Origin: Oscillospiraceae bacterium
GTDB lineage: Bacteria; Bacillota; Clostridia; Oscillospirales; Ruminococcaceae
Length of the DNA: 64,000 nt
Reading direction: 5' to 3'
Assembly: GCA_017461565.1 (NCBI GenBank)
Contig: JAFTXQ010000006.1
Span: 1 to 64,000 of the forward strand
A model generated the notes under the pieces. That model was not told the DNA's origin, searched no databases, and saw only the letters and a program-made list of their open reading frames with translations. This document shows positions 1 through 7,505 of the stretch, in pieces. Numbering within the stretch: position 1 is the first letter of the stretch; each line of letters begins with the position of its first letter. A program made the position numbers and the translations under genes.

Positions 1-876
1 CACGATATCAGAAAACTTGATTTTAAAGTGCTTCACGATTTGGGCGGAATTAATGCGCTTGCTTTCGGGTTTCCTTGCAATGATTACAGTGTTGTCGGAG
101 AACAGAAAGGAATGAATGGTGTATACGGGCCGTTATATTCTTATGGAATTAAAGCTCTTAAAGAATTTGAACCAGATTGGTTTTTAGCAGAAAATGTAGG
201 TGGATTGAGAAATGCCAATGACGGCAAGGCTTTTCAGCAGATTTTAAATGAAATGGAAGCTGCCGGATATCGCTTGGTTCCTCATTTGTATAAGTTTGAA
301 GACTATGGTATTCCGCAGGCACGTCATAGAGTTATAATTATTGGCATTAAGAAAACTTTAGATGTCGTATTCAGAGTCCCTTCTCCTGAAGATTATGCAC
401 ATATAAATAATACTTGCAGAAACGCAATTGAAAATCCGCCTATTCCAGCGGATGCTGCAAACAATGAATTTACAAAACAGAGCAAAAATGTCATTGATAG
501 ATTGAACTGCATAAAACCCGGTGAAAATGCTTTTACTGCAAATCTACCTGAACATTTAAGGCTTAATGTAAGCGGAGCAAAAATCAGTCAAATTTACAAA
601 AGACTTGACCCGAATAAACCCGCCTATACTGTAACAGGAAGCGGCGGCGGTGGAACGCATATTTATCACTGGTCTGAAAACAGAGCACTGACAAATCGTG
701 AACGAGCACGGCTTCAGACATTTGATGACGACTATGTTTTCTGCGGTTCTAAAGAAAGTGTAAGAAAACAGATAGGAATGGCAGTTCCTGCTAAAGGAGC
801 TAAAATTATTTTTGAAGCCGTCTTAAACAGTTTTGCTGGTATTGAATATAAATATGTTGAACCTTCTTTAAAATAA
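1..876 (+). CDS. DNA (cytosine-5-)-methyltransferase, 5' end outside window
   Basis: This gene transfers a methyl group from SAM to carbon 5 of cytosine and would protect host DNA from the restriction enzymes encoded next to it. The reading frame is open to base 1, so the N-terminus and SAM-binding motif I are off the window. Visible are the catalytic motif IV (FPCNDYS, the Cys being the 26th visible residue), motif VI (ENV), motif VIII (QARHR) and a C-terminal motif IX/X region (RALTNRERARLQTF, then GMAVP). The variable target-recognition region lies between motifs VIII and IX. The next gene starts 13 bases downstream behind AAGGAG, so the two are probably cotranscribed. Composition is AT-rich like the following four genes. 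The family call is firm; the recognition site cannot be read from sequence. Confidence 0.93.
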   Translation, partial: HDIRKLDFKVLHDLGGINALAFGFPCNDYSVVGEQKGMNGVYGPLYSYGIKALKEFEPDWFLAENVGGLRNANDGKAFQQILNEMEAAGYRLVPHLYKFEDYGIPQARHRVIIIGIKKTLDVVFRVPSPEDYAHINNTCRNAIENPPIPADAANNEFTKQSKNVIDRLNCIKPGENAFTANLPEHLRLNVSGAKISQIYKRLDPNKPAYTVTGSGGGGTHIYHWSENRALTNRERARLQTFDDDYVFCGSKESVRKQIGMAVPAKGAKIIFEAVLNSFAGIEYKYVEPSLK

Positions 877-889
877 AGGAGCAAGTTAT

Positions 890-1834
890 ATGATAAGTTC
901 TGATTTAAGACACAGCATACTCATCCAGCCTGCCGTAGAGGGTGCAGATAAACTGTATATAGTTTCAGGCTATGCCTCTCCGAGTATGGTTTCTTGGCAG
1001 TACGACACTTTGAAAAATATGGGGATTGAATCTATATCAATTAATTTAATAATCGGTATGACCGCAGCAGAGGGTATTACTGTACCTAATCATAAAGGAT
1101 TTATAGAATTAGCAAACGCCATTGACGGATTTAACTGTCAATATCTATATCAAAATATGCCTGTTCATAGTAAGCTGTATGTATGGGAAAAGAATGGTGA
1201 GCCATATAAAGCTTTTGTTGGTTCTGCCAATTACACTCAACGCGCTTTTGGAAAATGTCAGAGGGAAATCATGTCAGAATGTGACCCTAGGGAAGCTTTA
1301 GATTATTTTTATGAAATTGACAAAGATACTATTTATTGTACAGAGTCTGAAGTTGACGATTTTATTGTAATTATCAATCCCATTCAAGAATTGAAAAAAG
1401 ATGATAGCAATAAATTAACGCTTTCACTACTAATGAACAACGGCAAAGGGGATATTGGCAAGAAATCAAGTTTAAATTGGGGGCAAAGAGGTAAAAGAGA
1501 ACCTAATCAAGCATATATACCATATCCGTCAGCTAAACGCAAAAAAGGCTTCTTTCCTGTGAAGGGAAACGATGCCTCTGCACCTCATTTTACCGTTGTA
1601 ACTGACGATATGAAAAGTTTGGTTTTAAGAGTTGAACAGCAAGGGAATAAGGCAATTACTACACCTGAAAAAAATTCCAAGCTTGGAGAATATTTCAGAT
1701 ATCGGCTTGGACTTCCAAACGGTGCATTTGTAACCAAAGAGGATTTAATACGTTACGGAAGAACCGACGTGGATTTTTATAAAATTGATGATGAGCAATA
1801 TTATATGGATTTTTCTGTACATACAGAAGATTAA
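890..1834 (+). CDS. NgoFVII-type (PLD-fold) restriction endonuclease
   Basis: This 314-residue protein is probably a type II restriction nuclease of the phospholipase D superfamily, the fold used by NgoFVII and BfiI, which cut DNA without a metal ion. The signature is H93-x-K95 (PVHSKLYVW) followed by GSANYT with N114; such enzymes carry one HKD-like motif per chain and act as dimers. The N-terminal half (about 1-140) is the nuclease domain, and the C-terminal half is basic and may bind DNA. The start has AAGGAG eight bases upstream. It sits between the C5 methyltransferase and an AlwI-type nuclease, which supports a restriction-modification role. The family assignment is from motif and context; the recognition site is unknown. 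Confidence 0.8.
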   Translation: MISSDLRHSILIQPAVEGADKLYIVSGYASPSMVSWQYDTLKNMGIESISINLIIGMTAAEGITVPNHKGFIELANAIDGFNCQYLYQNMPVHSKLYVWEKNGEPYKAFVGSANYTQRAFGKCQREIMSECDPREALDYFYEIDKDTIYCTESEVDDFIVIINPIQELKKDDSNKLTLSLLMNNGKGDIGKKSSLNWGQRGKREPNQAYIPYPSAKRKKGFFPVKGNDASAPHFTVVTDDMKSLVLRVEQQGNKAITTPEKNSKLGEYFRYRLGLPNGAFVTKEDLIRYGRTDVDFYKIDDEQYYMDFSVHTED

Positions 1835-1852
1835 CTGCAAGGAGTGATACGA

Positions 1853-3406
1853 ATGATTAATTATTGGTGGATTACACGTCCCAAAAGAAGATTAAACAGT
1901 ATTCCTGAAGTTCTTGCTTCTATATCAAAAGAATCGCTGAACGCTCAGTGGGCAGGACAAATAAATGCGCACCTTTCTGTTGAAGAAGCTCTTGAAGAAG
2001 CAGGATTAAAAAGAAAGGGCGACAGAAGAGACCAGACCGGAGGAGGGGCGAGAACATATATTGCGTGGGTTAAAAGCCTTGGATTAATGTTTGAACAGGA
2101 AAGCACCAAGCAGCTGAAATTGACTTTGGCAGGTGAAGCTATTCTTGCAGGCGAATCTCCTGTGAAAATTCTTACATCCCAGATTCTGAAATATCAATTT
2201 CCCTCTTCATTTTCCTTGAGCAGAAATGTTAATGTTTCGCCAAGATTTAAAATTCATCCGTTTGTATTTTTGTTCAGACTATTAGATGATAAGCGTATTA
2301 TAAATTTATCTAATGATGAAATTGCAAAAATAGTAATTACGGAAGCAGAAAATGAAACTGAAGAATGCTTTGAAAATATTGTAGCCAGAATACTTGAGTA
2401 TCGTGAAAGAGGCAATGTTTGTCTTGATGAAGATTTTGCTGTAAAGTATGCTTCAAGCAAAGGTGAAGCAAATGCGGATAATCCGTTTGACCATCTTGAA
2501 GATATTGCTAATACTATTATGAATTGGATGGAGTATACTCAGCTTGCGGTAAGGATTGACAGAAAGCTTCAGATTATACCTGAAAAGACAGACACGGTTA
2601 AATCAATTCTCAGCAAAACTTACAAATTCATAGACCATCCTGAAAATCACGAGAATTTCCAGAGAAAATACGGATTGGATTTAAAACACACCAAGGACAC
2701 GAGAAATCTTCTGAAATCAGATTCCATTACTAGCTCAATGCTCATTGAGAGTCAGATTAAGCACGCATTTATTGTCGAATCACTGAAGAAACCTATCTGC
2801 AAAATTACATCTTCATTAATTGAATCTATTTCAGAAAAAACAGGCTGCAACGCAAAGGTTGTTGAAGAAAAGCTTTGTAAGCTTTATCCTAACGGTGCAG
2901 TCGGTTCATTTATGACTGAATACTTTAATATGGCTTTTAAAGGAACTGAGCAGGCAGCTGATTTTGAAAAAGCTACAGTTGAATTATTTAGGGATGTTTT
3001 TGGCTACGAAACCGAACACGTTGGATCGATTGGTCTTACACCGGATGTTCTTCTTGTTTCTGACAGTGATGGGTATCAAGCGATATTTGACAATAAAGCA
3101 TATAGCTCGTATTCAATAAGCAATGACCACCGTAATCGTATGATTCATAATTATATTGAAAATCTCGGCAAATATAGCAAGCACTCTCATCCGCTGGCCT
3201 TCTTTTCATATATAGCAGGAGGATTTGGGAACAAAATTGACAGTCAAATCCAGTCTGTAGTTCAGGAAACTGGGATATCAGGAAGTGCCATAAGCGTTTC
3301 AAATGTTATTTCGCTTGTAGAAAAACATCAAAGCAATCCGTATTCACATAAACAACTTAAGGATTTGTTTAGTTTAGAACGTCAAATATTATTGTCAGAT
3401 TTATAA
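1853..3406 (+). CDS. AlwI-family type II restriction endonuclease
   Basis: This 517-residue protein resembles the AlwI restriction endonuclease family, whose founding member cuts beside GGATC. It begins with the family-like YWWITRPKRRLNSIPE. Near the C-terminus it has a probable PD-(D/E)xK nuclease core: TPDVLLV at about 397 followed by AIFDNKAYSSY. ATG at 1853 is preferred because AAGGAG at 1839-1844 is eight bases upstream; a GTG at 1844 lies inside that site. It follows the PLD-type nuclease by 18 bases and precedes vsr by 17, so all four genes look like one operon. Two unrelated nucleases behind a single methyltransferase is unusual. The family call is good; activity and site are unknown. 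Confidence 0.82.
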   Translation: MINYWWITRPKRRLNSIPEVLASISKESLNAQWAGQINAHLSVEEALEEAGLKRKGDRRDQTGGGARTYIAWVKSLGLMFEQESTKQLKLTLAGEAILAGESPVKILTSQILKYQFPSSFSLSRNVNVSPRFKIHPFVFLFRLLDDKRIINLSNDEIAKIVITEAENETEECFENIVARILEYRERGNVCLDEDFAVKYASSKGEANADNPFDHLEDIANTIMNWMEYTQLAVRIDRKLQIIPEKTDTVKSILSKTYKFIDHPENHENFQRKYGLDLKHTKDTRNLLKSDSITSSMLIESQIKHAFIVESLKKPICKITSSLIESISEKTGCNAKVVEEKLCKLYPNGAVGSFMTEYFNMAFKGTEQAADFEKATVELFRDVFGYETEHVGSIGLTPDVLLVSDSDGYQAIFDNKAYSSYSISNDHRNRMIHNYIENLGKYSKHSHPLAFFSYIAGGFGNKIDSQIQSVVQETGISGSAISVSNVISLVEKHQSNPYSHKQLKDLFSLERQILLSDL

Positions 3407-3423
3407 AGAGGTTGTTTTGCTTT

Positions 3424-3837
3424 ATGGATAATCACAGCAAAGAAGTAAGAAGCTATAATATGTCCCGAATAAAAAGCAAAGACACGAAACCAGAAGAACT
3501 TGTAAGAAAGTATTTGTTTGCACAAGGATTGCGATATAGGAAAAATGATAAACGATATCCGGGGCATCCGGATATCGTCATTCCTAAATATAAAGCAGTT
3601 GTTTTTGTTAACGGATGTTTTTGGCATATGCATGACGGATGTTCAAAATTTGTAATGCCTAAGAGCAGACCTGAATACTGGATTCCGAAACTTACACGAA
3701 ACAAACAACGTGATGAAGAAAACTTCAAGAAACTTACAGAAATGGGCTGGCGTGTCTTTGTGATTTGGGAGTGCGAAATTTCGCAAACAGTTCTCAGAAA
3801 TTTACACGCTGCTATTATATCACAAATAGAATTCTGA
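3424..3837 (+). CDS. vsr: Very short patch repair endonuclease Vsr
   Basis: Vsr nicks DNA 5' of T:G mismatches that arise when 5-methylcytosine deaminates, so DNA polymerase I and ligase can restore the C:G pair. The 137-residue sequence has the family signatures MSRIKSKDTKPE, HPDIVIP and FVNGCFWHMH (metal and zinc ligands), and a C-terminal FVIWECE, at the normal family length. ATG at 3424 is chosen over an upstream TTG at 3412 because the TTG abuts the ribosome-binding sequence AAAGAGG at 3405-3411. Vsr genes normally accompany a C5 methyltransferase, which is exactly the context here. Confidence 0.95.
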   Translation: MDNHSKEVRSYNMSRIKSKDTKPEELVRKYLFAQGLRYRKNDKRYPGHPDIVIPKYKAVVFVNGCFWHMHDGCSKFVMPKSRPEYWIPKLTRNKQRDEENFKKLTEMGWRVFVIWECEISQTVLRNLHAAIISQIEF

Positions 3838-3936
3838 GATAATTGAACGTGAGGGAGTTTTTTTAAATAATTGTACTGTGAGTTTTGGATTAAATGCTAA
3901 AATATAAGCAGGTTATGTTTAAAATGAGGATTATGT

Positions 3937-5085
3937 ATGATTAAAGGATTTATTTACTATAACGACCAAAAAATACCTTTTGTTTTGGACAATTATAGGC
4001 TGGATTTGTTTACAGATGATGAGATACTTTTAGATTTTATAAAAAAGCACAATTTCAAACATCACTACATACTTAAAGGTCAATGTTTTCGTTTCGGAAC
4101 AATGCCGCAGGATATAACACTTTTGATTGAACATTCTATGGGTAGTACATGCTATGTATGCTGTTATATTATTAAAATACTTGATAAAGAAGACGAATAT
4201 AATACTATTGGTTTGCAATCTCCATTTCTTGATGATGTTTTCAAATATAAATATAATTATATAGATATTGTTCGGTCAGGTACAAATCTTGCAATAGAAC
4301 CTAAGGAAATTTATCAAATTCCATTCTTAATGAATCAGCAGCAATATCAATTATCCTTCCGTATAGGTCATAACAATCGGCTTGGCCTTTTAGAAGATTT
4401 GGACAAAAAAGGAGAAGTAATAATACCGATTAAAACCAATGATATTCAAGAGTGTTTTGATATTGCACAAATTTTGTATCGTTTGGCTATGTTTATGACA
4501 TCACATTCAGAGGTACCTTTTAAATGTATCACTTTATATAAGAATGATTTGAAAGTAGGATGGTTTTATCTTCCGCTTGTTTCTGAAAATGCAGTTTCAG
4601 GATATGATGGCTTATTTCATGAATTTGATGTTATGAAATATGTTCCGAAAATTTTGAATAATATAGCATTGGATACAGGAAATAAAATCACGCAAAGCAT
4701 ACCATTAGGCCATTTAGGAAATTTGGATTCTATGTTTTCTCCGCAGCGTTTCATAGAACAAATCACAGCTTTTGAATACTTGTTTGCAAAGCTTGAAAGC
4801 CAAAAATCAAAAGACAAATCATTTCCATTAAAAAAAGAACTGCAATATATGTTTGATGCTTTTCCTAAAATACTGTCAAATACAAAATTGTCATCTGAAG
4901 AAATCAGCAATGAATTAAAAACAATTAGAGTGAACATAGTACATGGATATTCTTATTATTATGATTTTAAGAATGAACCTGATATAAAATATAAGATTAT
5001 ACTTCTTGATAAGTTGATTCTCAACATGAGTTTAAGATTGATTGGTTTTTCGGATTCAGATATAGAAACCTATCCTAGTATGTAA
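3937..5085 (+). CDS. HEPN-domain protein resembling the ApeA antiphage family
   Basis: This 382-residue protein has no signal peptide or membrane segment. Its N-terminal 230 residues look like the all-beta N-terminal domain of ApeA-type proteins. The C-terminal helical part (about 260-375) carries the HEPN ribonuclease signature R331-x4-H336 within TIRVNIVHGYSYYYDF. Known HEPN toxins and ApeA cleave RNA to abort phage infection; this protein would do so by inference only. It lies 99 bases after vsr in the same AT-rich segment and may have its own promoter. SD GAGGA lies at 3926-3930. It is shorter than the ApeA proteins I know of, so a different HEPN subfamily is possible. Confidence 0.6.
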   Translation: MIKGFIYYNDQKIPFVLDNYRLDLFTDDEILLDFIKKHNFKHHYILKGQCFRFGTMPQDITLLIEHSMGSTCYVCCYIIKILDKEDEYNTIGLQSPFLDDVFKYKYNYIDIVRSGTNLAIEPKEIYQIPFLMNQQQYQLSFRIGHNNRLGLLEDLDKKGEVIIPIKTNDIQECFDIAQILYRLAMFMTSHSEVPFKCITLYKNDLKVGWFYLPLVSENAVSGYDGLFHEFDVMKYVPKILNNIALDTGNKITQSIPLGHLGNLDSMFSPQRFIEQITAFEYLFAKLESQKSKDKSFPLKKELQYMFDAFPKILSNTKLSSEEISNELKTIRVNIVHGYSYYYDFKNEPDIKYKIILLDKLILNMSLRLIGFSDSDIETYPSM

Positions 5086-5138
5086 TATTAAAGAATAAAT
5101 CTCAATATATAAAACGCTTCTAACATTGCATACAAAAA

Positions 5139-5160
5139 GCCGACCTCATCTAAGGTCGGC
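5139..5160 (-). terminator. Rho-independent terminator of the DUF6809-like gene
   Basis: GCCGACCT and AGGTCGGC form a perfect 8-bp stem with a 6-base loop. Five A residues at 5134-5138 become a U-tract on the minus strand, so it ends the minus gene; it may also stop the plus-strand HEPN transcript. Confidence 0.85.
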
Positions 5161-5168
5161 TCATAAAT

Positions 5169-5441
5169 TTATTCCTTAATCGGCTTAAGCATTTCCATCA
5201 TAATCTGTGCGCCGACTTTCATTCCGAGTTGAAACTGTTGATAACCGAAAATATCAGCGGATTTGTAATGTGCGGTGCAGTAACTTTCAAGAAGCTGTTC
5301 TGCTTCGGGAAATGCTTCGAGCAGTTCTTTCTGAATTTTCAGAATTTGCTTTGATTTTTCATCATATTCTTTGGTTCTGTGCTGTATCTCCCAAAATGGA
5401 AGAACGTTTCCGAAATACATATCTTTGATAATATTGTCCAT
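5169..5441 (-). CDS. DUF6809-like small protein
   Basis: This is a 90-residue soluble, mostly helical protein of unknown function. The opening IIKDMYFGNVLPF, the central charged helix and the ending LGMKVGAQIMMEML match the layout I associate with DUF6809, a family common in Firmicute accessory regions. A good ribosome site (GGAGG, complement of 5448-5452) precedes the start. It is monocistronic, convergent with the HEPN gene and closed by a strong terminator. No function can be assigned. Confidence 0.62.
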   Translation of the reverse strand: MDNIIKDMYFGNVLPFWEIQHRTKEYDEKSKQILKIQKELLEAFPEAEQLLESYCTAHYKSADIFGYQQFQLGMKVGAQIMMEMLKPIKE

Positions 5442-5505
5442 GGTTATACCTCCGTCATAAACCTATATTTATTTTCAAAAATGTAGAGGTACACCGAATT
5501 TTGCA

Positions 5506-5523
5506 ATGACATTTCTGTCATTA
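5506..5523. promoter_or_regulatory. Inverted repeat upstream of the DUF6809-like gene
   Basis: AATGACA and TGTCATT form a perfect 7-bp inverted repeat with a 4-base loop, and a further direct copy (TGTCATT) follows at 5528-5534. It lies about 65 bases upstream of the minus-strand start, so it could be an operator; no regulator is identified. The rest of the gene-free stretch 5442-5758 shows only this repeat and the hairpin at 5679-5704. Confidence 0.35.
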
Positions 5524-5678
5524 AAGTGTCATTAAAGTTATTCAAGGGTACAGAAAGTCGGAATAATTCAGGTGCTTCAACTTACATAATTCAGCGAAAT
5601 TTTCATATTTTGCAAAGTTACAATATAAAAAAATGCCGACTCCAAGCGTTGATCGCTTTTACGAACAATATGCAATTT

Positions 5679-5704
5679 ACCTCCTCGGCTACGGGGAGGT
5701 TTTT
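5679..5704 (+). terminator. Terminator-like hairpin in the leader of the GNAT gene
   Basis: ACCTCCTCG pairs with the segment ending GGGGAGGT in a stem of about nine base pairs (one G-T pair) with loop GCTA, followed by TTTT. It sits 55 bases before the acetyltransferase start. No plus-strand gene ends upstream, so it terminates either an unrecognised short transcript or acts as an attenuator. Confidence 0.6.
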
Positions 5705-5758
5705 GTTTCCGTCATCCACATTATTCAGGCTTTTCAGGAATTTTGGCAGGAGGTTAAA

Positions 5759-6208
5759 ATGGTAAGACTTAGTGAAGTTACAAAAGATAATCTTGAAGCT
5801 CTGTTAGAACTTAAAATATCAGAAAAACAGGAAGGCTTTGTATCTTCTGTTGCAAATTCTTTGGCTCAAGCGTATGTTTATCACGAAACTGCTTTCCCAT
5901 TTGCGATATACGATGATGATATTGTGGTAGGGTTTATTATGTTTGGCTTTTATGAAGCGAGAGATCAATATACCTTGTGGAAATTTCTGATAGATGAACA
6001 TTTTCAGAATATGGGATATGGGAAAGCTGCGTTAGAACAAGGGCTTTCTTATATGAAGGAAAGATTTGCCACAAAGGAAATATACACGGGAGTTGCGCTG
6101 GGAAACGATGTGGCAAAGCGTTTGTATATTTCGCTTGGCTTTGAACAGACAGGGCTTATTGAGGATAATATGGAAGAATTGAAATACATTTACGAGCAGT
6201 GTGATTGA
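5759..6208 (+). CDS. GNAT-family N-acetyltransferase (spermidine/diamine acetyltransferase-like)
   Basis: This 149-residue protein should transfer an acetyl group from acetyl-CoA to an amine. The acetyl-CoA pyrophosphate-binding motif is QNMGYGKAAL, and the C-terminal beta-bulge region is NDVAKRLYISLGFEQTG. The arrangement WKFLIDEHFQ before the motif resembles the Blt/PaiA-type polyamine acetyltransferases, but substrate is not determinable. ATG at 5759 is chosen because GCAGGAGG at 5747-5753 precedes it; the frame extends upstream to 5633 through a terminator-like hairpin and that extension is not family-like. Confidence 0.85.
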   Translation: MVRLSEVTKDNLEALLELKISEKQEGFVSSVANSLAQAYVYHETAFPFAIYDDDIVVGFIMFGFYEARDQYTLWKFLIDEHFQNMGYGKAALEQGLSYMKERFATKEIYTGVALGNDVAKRLYISLGFEQTGLIEDNMEELKYIYEQCD

Positions 6209-6286
6209 CAAAGACAAGAAAACAATCGTACTATTAAATGTAACTATAAAAATTCCTGAATTGGCTAGCAAAGAAAAATAACAAAA

Positions 6287-6333
6287 ACAGACCATAACGT
6301 TCTGTGCATAAAGTGCAGATCGTTGCGGTCTGT
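6287..6333. terminator. Bidirectional terminator between the GNAT gene and bioY
   Basis: ACAGACC (6287-6293) pairs with GGTCTGT (6327-6333), and the inner AACG pairs with CGTT. A-rich sequence on the left and TTATTTTT on the right give U-tracts on both strands. It separates the AT-rich accessory segment from the housekeeping genes. Confidence 0.75.
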
Positions 6334-6894
6334 TTATTTTTCGTTATTCTCATAAAAAAGCAGTATCTTTTTTCTTAGAGAAACAGATACGGCTGCGGCA
6401 GCTGTGACCTTTAAGACATCTCCGACAAGAAATGGTACAACACACACCATCAATGCGGACATGATATCAGACCCAGTAAACACCATGAACCATACCGTAC
6501 CGATAATGTACAGCAATAATGTTCCTAGTGTCATCCCAACTACCAACGCAAGCGGCTTGCCGCCGAAGCTTTCGGAAAAAGCACCCGTAATGAATGCGCA
6601 GGGCAGATATCCGATTATGTATCCTCCTGTAGCGCCGAAAAGCACCGCAGGTCCTCCCATAAATCCTGAAAATACAGGAAGCCCCACAAGCCCCAGCAGG
6701 ATATATACCGCTACTGCCGCACTTCCTTTCACCTTGCCGAGCAATGCGCCCGCAAGATATACCGCCAGTGTTGCCAGCGATAACGGTACCGCCGTGGGCA
6801 TAGGTATGCTTAACGGAGCGGTTATACATATCGCCGCCGCCATTATCGCAGTAAATACCATGCCACGTACCGTGAACAAACGTTTATTTTCCAT
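6334..6894 (-). CDS. bioY: BioY family biotin transporter (ECF S component)
   Basis: BioY is the substrate-binding membrane subunit of the biotin ECF transporter; it works alone at low affinity or with a shared EcfAAT module, not encoded here. The 186-residue protein has about six hydrophobic segments and the family features LGLVGLPVFSGFMGGPAVLFGATGG (positions about 66-90) and GDVLK near the C-terminus. The start ATG overlaps the recR stop by one base (ATGA), so it is translationally coupled to recR, an unusual pairing. No BirA box was recognised. Confidence 0.93.
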   Translation of the reverse strand: MENKRLFTVRGMVFTAIMAAAICITAPLSIPMPTAVPLSLATLAVYLAGALLGKVKGSAAVAVYILLGLVGLPVFSGFMGGPAVLFGATGGYIIGYLPCAFITGAFSESFGGKPLALVVGMTLGTLLLYIIGTVWFMVFTGSDIMSALMVCVVPFLVGDVLKVTAAAAVSVSLRKKILLFYENNEK

Positions 6895-7490
6895 CAGATC
6901 TCGTTGCGGTTTTCAAGCGCCTTAAGGAGCGTCACATCGTCCGCAAATTCAAGCGCAGAGCCTGCGGGCAGTCCGTAAGCAAGACGTGATACCTTTATTC
7001 CCATCGGCTTGATAAGACGGCCGATATAAACAGCAGTCGCCTCTCCCTCTACCGTGGGATTAGTAGCCATGATGACCTCCTTTGCCGTGCCGAGACGTGC
7101 GAGAAGCTCCTTTATCTTAAGGCTTTCCGCTGTTATTCCATCCATCGGTGACAACAATCCATGAAGCACATGATAAACACCGTCATAGCCGCCCGAGCGC
7201 TCAAACGCAGATACATCCTTAGGGGATTCTACAACGCATATCACGTCCTTATCACGTCCATCATCGCTGCAAAGCTCGCACAGATCACGGTCTGTAAAGT
7301 TCTGACAGCATCTGCACAGCTGAACGCCACGGCGTGCTTTTACCAATGATGATGCAAATTCGTCAACCTCCTCGGCGGGGAGATTGAGCATATAGTACGC
7401 CAGTCGCTGTGCTGTTTTGATCCCGATTCCCGGGAGTTTTGCAAATTGCTCTGCGGCGAGCGCTAAGGGTGCGGAAATAAATTCAGCCAT
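6894..7490 (-). CDS. recR: Recombination protein RecR
   Basis: RecR helps RecO and RecF load RecA on gapped DNA. The 198-residue protein is of normal length: helix-hairpin-helix LPGIGIKTAQRLAYYML at the N-terminus, a zinc finger with CRCC and CELC, and a Toprim domain with VVESPKD and the conserved ATNPTVEGEATA. It starts 15 bases after the comEC stop and ends inside the bioY start. In many Firmicutes recR follows ybaB directly; here comEC is inserted between them. Confidence 0.97.
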   Translation of the reverse strand: MAEFISAPLALAAEQFAKLPGIGIKTAQRLAYYMLNLPAEEVDEFASSLVKARRGVQLCRCCQNFTDRDLCELCSDDGRDKDVICVVESPKDVSAFERSGGYDGVYHVLHGLLSPMDGITAESLKIKELLARLGTAKEVIMATNPTVEGEATAVYIGRLIKPMGIKVSRLAYGLPAGSALEFADDVTLLKALENRNEI

Positions 7491-7505
7491 AATAAATTCT
7501 CCGAT

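Noticed and set aside
5633-5758. Upstream extension of the GNAT gene
   Set aside because: It would be translated through a terminator-like hairpin, lacks a ribosome site, and a strong site precedes ATG 5759.
1-6333. Possible insertion sequence or prophage remnants bounding the defence genes
   Set aside because: No transposase, integrase or terminal repeats could be found in the visible part.
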